8,586 nucleotides of DNA from an uncultured bacterium (GTDB lineage Bacteria > Bacteroidota > Bacteroidia > Bacteroidales > Paludibacteraceae), in assembly GCA_946183755.1 (NCBI GenBank), contig CAMHCZ010000079.1, positions 1-8,586 on the forward strand, read 5' to 3'. Shown here one piece after another: positions 1 through 6,430 of this stretch (positions within the stretch are counted from its first letter, which is position 1; every line of letters starts with the position of its first letter). The notes under the pieces were generated by a model. That model searched no databases and had not been told where the DNA came from. It was given only the letters and a program-made list of their open reading frames with translations. Made by a program: the position numbers and the translations under genes.

Positions 1-1508
1 TTGTAATATACAGGGAATGGCTCGCCCCAGTAGCGCTGACGCGAGAAGATGGCGTCGCGGAGACGGTAGTTGACCTTCACGCGGCCTATGTTGTTCTCGG
101 TTACGTATTTCTTCGTTGCGGCAATGGCTTCCTTTATGGTAAGGCCGTTGAGCGAGAAGTCGATGTAAGGCTTCACGCCCGGACGTGGTGAGTTGCTTAC
201 GATGCCCTCCTTGGCGTCGTAGCTTTCCTCGCTTACGTCTGCGCCCTCGATGAGCGGAATAATCGGCAGGTTGAAGTGTTTAGCGAATGCATAGTCGCGG
301 CTGTCGTGGGCAGGCACAGCCATGATTGCGCCCGTGCCGTAGCCAGAGAGCACATACTCGCTGACCCAGATTGGAATTGCCTCGCCTGTGAATGGGTTGA
401 TGGCGTATGAACCAGTGAAAACGCCTGTCACTTTGCGGTCGCTGATGCGGTCGCGCTCGGTGCGCTTCTTCACATAGTTGATGTATTCGCTGACGGCTTG
501 CTGCTGCTCGGCTGTGGTCACTTGAGCCACATAGTCGCTCTCAGGAGCAAGCACCATGAATGTCACGCCGAACATTGTGTCGGCGCGTGTGGTGAATATT
601 GTGAACTTAACGTCGGAATCCTTGACCGAGAATTCAACCTCAGTACCTTCGGAACGTCCGATCCAGTTCTTCTGAGTCTCCTTGATAGAGTCGCTCCAGT
701 CAATAGTTTCAAGACCGTCGAGCAGTCTTTGAGCGTATGCGCTGACACGCAAGCACCATTGGCGCATCTTCTTCTGCACCACAGGGTATCCGCCACGCAC
801 CGACACTCCATCGACAACCTCGTCGTTGGCAAGCACTGTGCCGAGCTTAGGGCACCAGTTCACCATTGTCTCGCCGATGTATGCGATGCGGTAGTTCATG
901 AGCACCTGCTGCTTCTTAACCTCGTCCCATGAGTTCCATTCGTCGGCTGTGAAGTTCAGTTCCTCCGAGCAAGCCACTTTTATCACGCCGCCGTCGTCGC
1001 TCTGCGTTCCCTTGGTCTCGAAGCGCTTGATGAGCTTCTCTATCGGCATAGCCTTCTGATGCTTGTTGCAGTAGAATGAGTTGAACATCTGCTGGAACGC
1101 CCACTGTGTCCACTTGTAGTAGTCAGGCGAGCAGGTCTTCACCTCGCGGTCCCAGTCGAAGCAGAAACCTATCTTGTCGAGCTGCTCGCGGTAGCGTGCG
1201 ATGTTCTTTGTTGTGGTTATGGCAGGGTGCTGTCCTGTCTGTATGGCGTATTGCTCGGCAGGGAGTCCGTAGGCGTCGTAGCCCATCGGATGCAGCACGT
1301 TGAAGCCTTGCAAACGTTTGTATCGGCTGTAAATATCTGATGCTATGTAGCCCAGCGGATGTCCCACATGCAGGCCTGCGCCCGAAGGATACGGGAACAT
1401 GTCCAGCACATAGCACTTAGGCTTGTCGTTTATCTCCACGTGGTAAGTCTTGTTCTCTCTCCAGTACTCTTGCCACTTCTTCTCAATCTCGTTGAATTTG
1501 TAATCCAT
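1..1508 (-). CDS. leuS: Leucyl-tRNA synthetase, N-terminal 502 residues (runs off left edge)
   Basis: Class I aminoacyl-tRNA synthetase that charges tRNA-Leu with leucine in the cytosol. Reading from the ATG at 1508, the protein begins MDYKFNEIEKKWQEYW, typical of LeuRS. The class I signature is at residues 39-53, with HVGH (47-50) as the HIGH box. GYDAYGLPAEQYAIQTGQHP follows at about 77-94, and the WCPKLGTVLAND segment at 218-229. The CP1 editing domain is recognisable by its threonine-rich stretch FTTRADTMFG (305-314) and by GTGAIMAVPAHDSRD (391-405). D405 corresponds to the aspartate that anchors the amino group of misacylated leucine analogues. The frame is open to base 1, ending ...WGEPFPVYY, so the rest of the catalytic core, the KMSKS loop and the anticodon-binding domain lie outside the window. 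The gene is divergent from the helicase and probably driven by the -7 box at 1592-1599. Identification is secure; only the 3' part is missing. Confidence 0.98.
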   Translation of the reverse strand, partial: MDYKFNEIEKKWQEYWRENKTYHVEINDKPKCYVLDMFPYPSGAGLHVGHPLGYIASDIYSRYKRLQGFNVLHPMGYDAYGLPAEQYAIQTGQHPAITTTKNIARYREQLDKIGFCFDWDREVKTCSPDYYKWTQWAFQQMFNSFYCNKHQKAMPIEKLIKRFETKGTQSDDGGVIKVACSEELNFTADEWNSWDEVKKQQVLMNYRIAYIGETMVNWCPKLGTVLANDEVVDGVSVRGGYPVVQKKMRQWCLRVSAYAQRLLDGLETIDWSDSIKETQKNWIGRSEGTEVEFSVKDSDVKFTIFTTRADTMFGVTFMVLAPESDYVAQVTTAEQQQAVSEYINYVKKRTERDRISDRKVTGVFTGSYAINPFTGEAIPIWVSEYVLSGYGTGAIMAVPAHDSRDYAFAKHFNLPIIPLIEGADVSEESYDAKEGIVSNSPRPGVKPYIDFSLNGLTIKEAIAATKKYVTENNIGRVKVNYRLRDAIFSRQRYWGEPFPVYY

Positions 1509-1591
1509 TTTTATTTAGTGTTGCTTTTTGTTTTTCGGTTGTTAAAGCAGGCGTTTCAGCTCCGGAATGCGCCCGTATTGCCATAAAAATA

Positions 1592-1599
1592 CAAATATA
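1592..1599 (-). promoter_or_regulatory. Candidate -7 box for leuS (TATATTTG)
   Basis: Read on the minus strand this is TATATTTG, an exact match to the Bacteroidota -7 consensus TAnnTTTG. It lies 84 bases upstream of the leuS ATG, giving a predicted leader of about 75 nt. I see no clear TTTG -33 element at 19-21 bases upstream, so the call rests on the -7 box and its position alone. Confidence 0.4.
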
Positions 1600-1622
1600 C
1601 GTCTTTAAAACTTATTTTTCTG

Positions 1623-1630
1623 TACCTTTG
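1623..1630 (+). promoter_or_regulatory. Candidate -7 box for the DEAD-box helicase (TACCTTTG)
   Basis: TACCTTTG matches TAnnTTTG exactly and stands 85 bases before the helicase ATG, so the leader would be about 80 nt. It is only 24 bases from the leuS -7 box on the other strand, so the two divergent promoters would share their upstream DNA. A good -33 TTTG is not visible; the nearest T-rich match is CTTT at 1603-1606, with non-ideal spacing. The gene start is preceded by an A-rich stretch (1695-1712), as is usual for translation initiation in this phylum. Confidence 0.45.
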
Positions 1631-1715
1631 AGGGATTTGTTCGCCGTGAGGGGTTTATTTGTGTATGATGATTTCTGCGCGGTGATTTTCTGTAAAAATA
1701 AAACATACAAAAGTT

Positions 1716-2981
1716 ATGAAATTTAAAGACATGGGTCTCGATGAGAATATTCTCGAGGCTTTGGATTATATGGGTTTTGATGAGGCTACTCCGATTCAGG
1801 AGCAAGCCATACCGGCAGTTCTTTCAAACCGCGACCTCATAGCCTGCGCCCAGACGGGAACAGGCAAGACGGCGGCTTTCGTTCTCCCTGTGCTTCATAA
1901 GCTGGCGAACAAGCAGGATTCGCACACGAATACACTCATCCTCGTTCCTACACGCGAGCTTGCCATCCAGATAGAACAGCAGATACAAGGGCTTTCGTAT
2001 TATATCTCGGTCGGCTCGATAGCCATCTACGGCGGAGGCGACGGCATTGTCTATGCGGAGCAGGAGCGTGCTCTGCGTGACGGACGTGACATAATCGTGG
2101 CGACTCCCGGCAGACTTATTTCCCACATGGCTCAGGGTTATGTGAACTTCAAACATGTGAAGCATCTCATACTCGATGAGGCTGACAAGATGCTTGACAT
2201 GGGTTTCGTGGACGATATTCTGAAGATTGCCTCAGCCTTGCCTGCAGAACGCGAGACACTGATGTTCTCAGCCACCATGGCGCCTAAGATACGCTCTCTT
2301 GCGCGCAAGATTCTGCGCAACCCGATGGAGATAAACCTCGGCGTTGCTAAGCCTGCCGAAGGCGTGAACCAGAACTTGTATCTTGTCTATGACAATCAGA
2401 AAAACGCGGTCCTTCGCCATATCCTCGACGAGAACAAGGACTTCTCCAGCATAATCGTATTCACCTCTGCCAAGGTCATGGTCAGGGAGATTGTGCAGTC
2501 ACTGCGCCAGCACGGCATCAAGGCCTTGGGCATCTCGTCCGACCTCGACCAGAGCCAGCGCGAGGAGGCTCTGATGCAGTTCCGCGCCAAGCGGGTGCGT
2601 GTCCTTGTGGCTACCGACATCATGAGCCGCGGCATCGACATCAAGGGCATCGAGATGGTCATTAACTACGACGCGCCACGCGACGCCGAGGACTACGTGC
2701 ACCGCATCGGCCGTACAGCCCGCGCCAACTCCACCGGCGACGCCTACACGCTCATCAACCCGCGTGACATGGCGCGCATGAAGAACATCGAGGACTTGAT
2801 AGAAATGCAGGTGCCTCGCTTGCCTTTGCCTGAAGGATTGGGCGATGGTCCAGCATGGAATCCGCAAGCTCAGGGAGGCAAGAAGCCTAACGGGCGGCGC
2901 AACTTCCACCATCGCGGCAACGGTGGCAGACGAGGCGGCAGGCGTAACCCTAAAAACAACGGCGATGCGCGAAAGAAATAG
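1716..2981 (+). CDS. DEAD-box ATP-dependent RNA helicase (RhlE-like)
   Basis: A 421-residue superfamily 2 RNA helicase that would unwind or remodel RNA in the cytosol, with likely roles in ribosome assembly or RNA turnover. All core motifs are present in order: Q motif GFDEATPIQ (20-28), motif I AQTGTGKT (45-52), Ia PTRELA (78-83), TPGRL (130-134), II DEAD (154-157), III SAT (185-187), V ATDIMSRGID (299-308) and VI HRIGRTAR (329-336). The C-terminal tail (about 388-421) is basic and Gly/Arg/Asn-rich, a typical non-specific RNA-binding tail of RhlE-type enzymes. Nothing catalytic is missing. The last 17 bases overlap the start of the dihydropteroate synthase-like gene in another frame, so the two are probably co-transcribed and translationally coupled. 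The subfamily (RhlE versus other DEAD-box proteins) and the RNA target are not settled by sequence alone. Confidence 0.97.
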   Translation: MKFKDMGLDENILEALDYMGFDEATPIQEQAIPAVLSNRDLIACAQTGTGKTAAFVLPVLHKLANKQDSHTNTLILVPTRELAIQIEQQIQGLSYYISVGSIAIYGGGDGIVYAEQERALRDGRDIIVATPGRLISHMAQGYVNFKHVKHLILDEADKMLDMGFVDDILKIASALPAERETLMFSATMAPKIRSLARKILRNPMEINLGVAKPAEGVNQNLYLVYDNQKNAVLRHILDENKDFSSIIVFTSAKVMVREIVQSLRQHGIKALGISSDLDQSQREEALMQFRAKRVRVLVATDIMSRGIDIKGIEMVINYDAPRDAEDYVHRIGRTARANSTGDAYTLINPRDMARMKNIEDLIEMQVPRLPLPEGLGDGPAWNPQAQGGKKPNGRRNFHHRGNGGRRGGRRNPKNNGDARKK

Positions 2982-3801
2982 CACTCCGAGGATTCTCGGC
3001 ATATTGAACATAACGACCGACAGTTTCTCCGACGGTAAGGACTTCCTGGAGCCGTCCAAGGCTGTCTCACACGCCGATGAGATGTGGACCGCCGGCGCAT
3101 CCATGATAGATGTTGGCGCGGCGTCGAGCAACGTTTCTTCGTCGCCCGTGAGCGCAGAGACCGAGATCGCCCGTTTGGCAGCCGTGTTGCCGGAGCTCAA
3201 GCGCAAAGGCATGCTCGTGTCTGTCGATACCTTCAAGCCGGAGGTGCAGCGCTGGTGCTTGCAGTCGGGGCTTGTGGACTGCATCAACGACATTCAGGGA
3301 TTCCCGTTCCCCGACGTTTATGAGGATTTGGCTGGCAGTGACGCGCGTTTGATACTCATGCACAGCGTGCAGCGCATGGGCTTCGCCACCGAGGTGGTGA
3401 CCGACCCTGTGGCTGTGTTCGATTCCATGATGGAGTATTTCCACGAGCGCATTGACGCTTTGACAGCGGCTGGCGTAAAGAAGGAAAGGATAATACTTGA
3501 CCCGGGAATGGGCAATTTCTTAGGTTCTAACCCGGAGACTTCGGTCTATGTCATGCGCAATATCAGACGCATGAAGTCGGAGTTCTCGCTGCCGGTCATG
3601 ATTGCGTTGTCGCGCAAGTCGTTCTTGGCTAATATCTCGTCGTGCGATGCTGACAAGTCGCAGCCTTTGGCGCAAAGACGTTCTTCGGCTACTCTTGCTG
3701 CCGAGCTTTTCGCGGCGCAGTCCGGCGCCGACTGGCTCAGAACTCACGATGTAAAGTCTATTGTTACGGCTCTTGAGGTTGACTCTGCTCTTCGTGGCTG
3801 A
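2965..3801 (+). CDS. Dihydropteroate synthase homologue of the Sul (sulfonamide-resistance) type
   Basis: A 278-residue DHPS-fold protein. DHPS condenses p-aminobenzoate with 6-hydroxymethyl-dihydropterin pyrophosphate to dihydropteroate in folate synthesis and is the sulfonamide target. Ligand residues are present: N15 in GILNITTDSF, D88 in SVDTF, N108 in NDIQGF, D179 in LDPGMG, K218 in SRKSF, and R259/H261 in RTHD. Several motifs differ from ordinary FolP and match what I recall of Sul1/Sul2: ASSN (53-56) instead of GEST, PVSAETEIARL (61-71), NDIQGFP (108-114), MHSVQ (132-136) instead of MHMQ, and FLGSNPETS (185-193) after DPGMG. The start at 2965 is chosen because it lies 11 codons before GILN. 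The frame stays open back to an ATG at 2845, but those 40 extra residues are unlike DHPS and lie in helicase-coding DNA. It overlaps the helicase by 17 bases and the converging GtrA gene by 38. DHPS family is firm; Sul-type assignment comes from memory, and whether it is the cell's only DHPS is unknown. Confidence 0.9.
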   Translation: MRERNSTPRILGILNITTDSFSDGKDFLEPSKAVSHADEMWTAGASMIDVGAASSNVSSSPVSAETEIARLAAVLPELKRKGMLVSVDTFKPEVQRWCLQSGLVDCINDIQGFPFPDVYEDLAGSDARLILMHSVQRMGFATEVVTDPVAVFDSMMEYFHERIDALTAAGVKKERIILDPGMGNFLGSNPETSVYVMRNIRRMKSEFSLPVMIALSRKSFLANISSCDADKSQPLAQRRSSATLAAELFAAQSGADWLRTHDVKSIVTALEVDSALRG

Positions 3802-4282
3802 CCTTCCCGGTCTTGAATGAGAAATTCTTCTGCGCCAGGAACGAGAACACGGTCGTTATGACGGTCGTTATCATCTTCGACGGAGTAGGGTAAATGCCCA
3901 TCACATCGACGAACAGCTTCAGACACAGGTAGTTGATTAGTATATTCAGCCCCACGACCGAAAGGTAGCGCCATAGCTGTGTGCGCTTCCTCAGTTTCGA
4001 GCTGCGGAACGATATGTGCCTTGCCAAGTAGAATCCCGTCATCAGCGATACCGGGAACGAGAACGCGAGCGCGGCTATGTGCGGCGACAGCGTCACTATG
4101 CCCAGATCCACATTCTGATGCCTGATGACGAAGTTGTAAAGCACGAAGTAAAGCACCCAGTCGAAAACCACGTTGGCACCTCCGCACGCTCCGTATCTGA
4201 AGATCTCAATGTTGATGAGCCTTTTGAAAGGAGGGTAGAAGAAGTCAATGACTGTGATTATGAGCCTGTCGAGTGCGTTCAC
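3764..4282 (-). CDS. GtrA-family membrane protein
   Basis: A 172-residue integral inner-membrane protein with four hydrophobic segments at about 33-52, 66-86, 106-127 and 136-152, the layout and size of the GtrA family. Members are thought to help move lipid-linked sugars across the membrane or to assist cell-surface polysaccharide glycosylation. Supporting family features are FRYGACGGANVVFDWVLYF near the first segment, the FYLARHISFRS loop after the second, and the C-terminal FLAQKNFSFKTG typical of these proteins. The start codon is GTG at 4282: a TAA lies three codons upstream in frame, and no in-frame ATG occurs until residue 81, so GTG is the only sensible choice. The C-terminus is a hydrophilic Glu/Gln-rich tail encoded antisense to the end of the DHPS-like gene. 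No glycosyltransferase sits beside it, so its substrate cannot be inferred. Confidence 0.88.
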   Translation of the reverse strand: MNALDRLIITVIDFFYPPFKRLINIEIFRYGACGGANVVFDWVLYFVLYNFVIRHQNVDLGIVTLSPHIAALAFSFPVSLMTGFYLARHISFRSSKLRKRTQLWRYLSVVGLNILINYLCLKLFVDVMGIYPTPSKMITTVITTVFSFLAQKNFSFKTGKVSHEEQSQPQEP

Positions 4283-4321
4283 TGTGTGTTAATGCTTCGG
4301 TGAGTCAAAAAATATCGCCTG

Positions 4322-4353
4322 TTTGTATCTTTAAAAAGAAAGAGTTACTTTTG
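4322..4353 (+). promoter_or_regulatory. Promoter for ksgA: TTTG - 20 bp - TACTTTTG
   Basis: TTTG at 4322-4325 is followed after exactly 20 bases by TACTTTTG at 4346-4353. This fits both halves of the Bacteroidota housekeeping promoter (-33 TTTG, -7 TAnnTTTG). Transcription would start near 4360, giving a leader of about 108 nt before the ksgA ATG. It is the best promoter match in the window. Confidence 0.65.
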
Positions 4354-4370
4354 CGTTCTGCAAACGAGTG

Positions 4371-4378
4371 CAAAAATA
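4371..4378 (-). promoter_or_regulatory. Weak candidate -7 box for the GtrA gene (TATTTTTG)
   Basis: On the minus strand this reads TATTTTTG, matching TAnnTTTG, and lies about 89 bases upstream of the GTG start of the GtrA-family gene. No TTTG -33 box is seen at the expected distance, and the surrounding DNA is A/T-rich, so a chance match is quite possible. Confidence 0.3.
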
Positions 4379-4467
4379 ATTCTTTTTGCGAATAATCAGC
4401 ACCTCGTTTCATCCGTTAAACTAAATTAAGAGCAATATGTCAGACGACGCAGGTTTGCCGCGAAGTA

Positions 4468-5265
4468 ATGATAACTCAAGTAAGAGCAAAGAAGAGCTTG
4501 GGTCAGCACTTCCTCAAGGACGAAGGAATTGCTCGACGTATTGCCGATAGTCTTGAACTGTCGGAGAGAACCCCTGTGCTCGAGATCGGACCTGGCATGG
4601 GAGTCTTGACGAAGTATCTAATCAACAATCCTAACGCCGATTTCACTGTGGTAGAGATAGACAAGGAGTCTGTCGCTTACCTCAATGAGCATTACCCTGA
4701 ACTCAGAGTCATAGACGGGGATTTCCTGAAGATGAGGCTCGACCAGGTCTATCCTGACGGCTTGTGCGTCATCGGAAATTTCCCTTATAACATATCCAGC
4801 CAGATATTCTTCAAGGTGCTTGAATACAGAGACCTCGTGCCGCAAGTCGTCGGCATGATACAGAAAGAGGTGGCAGAGCGTCTTGCCGAGCCTCCTGGCT
4901 CACGTACCTACGGCATACTCAGTGTGCTGCTGCAGGCTTATTACGACATAGAATATCTGTTCACTGTGGACGAGAACGTGTTCGCGCCGCCGCCGAAGGT
5001 CAAGTCGGCAGTCATAAGGCTCAAACGCAATTCTCGCAAATCGCTCGACTGCGACGAGAAACTCTTCTTCACGGTGGTGAAGACGGCTTTCAACCAGCGC
5101 CGCAAGCAACTGCGAAATTCCTTGAAGCCTCTGCTCCCTAAGAAGGACGACGAGGCTGAACCTAAGATATTGGACTACCGACCCGAACAGCTTGGTGTCG
5201 AGGACTTTGTGGAACTGACCAACTACGTCGCGAGACGTCAGGCCGACAACCCTCCAGACACTTAA
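4468..5265 (+). CDS. ksgA: 16S rRNA (adenine-N6,N6)-dimethyltransferase KsgA/RsmA
   Basis: A 265-residue SAM-dependent enzyme that dimethylates two adjacent adenines (A1518 and A1519, E. coli numbering) in the 3'-terminal hairpin of 16S rRNA late in 30S assembly. Visible motifs are the N-terminal KKSLGQHFL (8-16), the SAM-binding EIGPGMGVLT (39-48), the acidic E63 of the second strand, DGDFL (83-87), the catalytic NFPY (104-107), FAPPPKVKSAV (172-182) and the C-terminal FNQRRKQLRNSL (208-219), all family hallmarks. Length is normal and no residue of the active site is missing. The start at 4468 gives the expected short run before LGQHFL; no in-frame ATG lies in the 5' leader. A promoter match stands at 4322-4353. 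The corA-type gene follows 134 bases downstream on the same strand and may share the transcript. Confidence 0.97.
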   Translation: MITQVRAKKSLGQHFLKDEGIARRIADSLELSERTPVLEIGPGMGVLTKYLINNPNADFTVVEIDKESVAYLNEHYPELRVIDGDFLKMRLDQVYPDGLCVIGNFPYNISSQIFFKVLEYRDLVPQVVGMIQKEVAERLAEPPGSRTYGILSVLLQAYYDIEYLFTVDENVFAPPPKVKSAVIRLKRNSRKSLDCDEKLFFTVVKTAFNQRRKQLRNSLKPLLPKKDDEAEPKILDYRPEQLGVEDFVELTNYVARRQADNPPDT

Positions 5266-5399
5266 CCAGGACGCTGGCCGGTGTGCGCCAATGTGCAGAC
5301 CTCCAGACTTTGGGATACGCCGAATGTGTTTCCCGTGAGTGAATAAAGCGTGCGTGCAGTGCGCCCGCATATAAGCAAACCTCATAAAAGCGTAATAAA

Positions 5400-6344
5400 A
5401 TGTCTGAACTGAAATTGTTCTATAAGGACGAAGGTAAAATCAAGATGTCGCGCAACATAGAGTTGCTCAAGGCCATCCCTTTGTCAAGATTTATTTGGAT
5501 TGACCTCAACGACGTGGCTGACCAGGTGGAGGACCAGCTTGAGGAATTTCTGAAAATCTACATCCAGGAAGAGGAGGAAATCGAGGAAATCGAGCTTTCC
5601 GCACGATACATACAGACCGAGGACACCATCGTGGCGAACTCCCACTTCATGCAGGACGACTACCAGATGGAGCCGGTCTCATTCATACTCAAAAACAACA
5701 TTCTCGTATCGGTGCGATACGCCAACCTCAAGGCGTTCCACGAGACGGTGCGACGCATGTACGCCAACCCTAAGATGTACGAGTCGGGTTACCATGTGCT
5801 GGCGTCGCTGCTCGAGACGCGTGTCGAGCTCGATGCCGACGTTATCGAGGACATAACATCATACATATCAACGCTTTCTTCCACACTGAAAGAAGAGGAA
5901 GTCGATGACGATATGCTTATCAACATCAAGGAACTGCAGGAAAAGACAATGCTGATACGCGAGAACATCATAGACAAGCAGCGCGTGGTGAGCAACATGC
6001 TCCGCAGCGACTTGTTCCCTCGCGACCTCAAGCCGAAGCTCAGCATGATAATCAAGGACATCAACTCCCTGATAGAGCACACCAACTTCAGTTTCGACCG
6101 TCTGGACTACTTGCAGGACACGTTCCTCGGTCTCGTAAACATCCAGCAGAACAAGATAATCAAGATATTCACCATCGTTTCGGTGATATTCATGCCGCCT
6201 ACGCTCATCGCGTCCATCTACGGTATGAACTTCCAGTTTATGCCGGAGCTCTCGTGGCGCTACGGCTATATTCTCGCCCTCGCCTCGATGGTGGTCTGCG
6301 TGGCAGCCATCCTGCTCTTCTTCAAGAAAAAGAAGTGGCTGTAA
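5400..6344 (+). CDS. corA: CorA-type magnesium/cobalt transport channel
   Basis: A 314-residue member of the CorA metal-ion transporter family, which forms homopentameric inner-membrane channels for Mg2+ (also Co2+ and Ni2+). The N-terminal two thirds is the cytosolic domain, with an acidic run at about 56-65 and a long helical region (about 140-250) that would form the stalk. Two membrane segments follow at about 252-273 and 288-308. The first ends in the signature YGMNF, with GMN at 275-277 as the selectivity element. The short periplasmic loop contains MPEL (281-284), and the protein ends in the basic KKKKWL typical of the family. The ATG at 5400 is preceded by A-rich sequence (5384-5399). 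The 134-base gap after ksgA holds no convincing promoter or terminator by eye, so co-transcription with ksgA is possible. Ion preference cannot be told from the sequence. Confidence 0.95.
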   Translation: MSELKLFYKDEGKIKMSRNIELLKAIPLSRFIWIDLNDVADQVEDQLEEFLKIYIQEEEEIEEIELSARYIQTEDTIVANSHFMQDDYQMEPVSFILKNNILVSVRYANLKAFHETVRRMYANPKMYESGYHVLASLLETRVELDADVIEDITSYISTLSSTLKEEEVDDDMLINIKELQEKTMLIRENIIDKQRVVSNMLRSDLFPRDLKPKLSMIIKDINSLIEHTNFSFDRLDYLQDTFLGLVNIQQNKIIKIFTIVSVIFMPPTLIASIYGMNFQFMPELSWRYGYILALASMVVCVAAILLFFKKKKWL

Positions 6345-6369
6345 TGCCGTCGTTATACGATATAATGTT

Positions 6370-6397
6370 GTAGGGGCGAATAATTATTCGCCCCTAC
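6370..6397. repeat. Perfect 28-bp palindrome between converging genes
   Basis: The left arm GTAGGGGCGAATAA is followed immediately by its exact reverse complement, with no mismatch over 28 bases. As RNA from either strand it could form a GC-rich stem at the base with an AU-rich tip. It lies 25 bases past the corA stop and 34 bases past the stop of the converging DUF262-HNH gene. It could therefore be a bidirectional terminator, but neither side has the run of Ts expected of an intrinsic terminator. The GTAGGGGCG...CGCCCCTAC ends also resemble dispersed palindromic repeats seen in many bacterial genomes, so a REP- or MITE-like element is an alternative. The structure is certain; its role is not. 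Confidence 0.8.
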
Positions 6398-6430
6398 GTG
6401 CATTTATGATGTTCTTTGGTTGATTGTTAT

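Noticed and set aside
498..932. Open frame of 144 codons on the plus strand within leuS
   Set aside because: It is antisense to the LeuRS editing-domain region, whose motifs are intact, and its product is Leu/His/Val-rich with no family resemblance.
2845..2964. Possible 40-residue N-terminal extension of the DHPS-like protein
   Set aside because: The extra residues are unlike any DHPS, lie wholly in helicase-coding sequence, and Sul enzymes start close to the GILN motif, so 2965 is the better start.
2499..3293. Open frame of 264 codons on the minus strand across the helicase and DHPS-like genes
   Set aside because: It is antisense to two genes with complete family motifs, has no recognisable domain, and GC-rich codon bias readily leaves such frames open.
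5251..5308. Nine-base direct repeat CCTCCAGAC at 5251 and 5300, around the end of ksgA
   Set aside because: It is too short and only two copies; no hairpin or regulatory structure is associated with it.
5266..5399. Intergenic DNA between ksgA and corA as a possible magnesium riboswitch or promoter
   Set aside because: I see no convincing long stem, no TAnnTTTG box and no known riboswitch consensus; it is only 134 bases.
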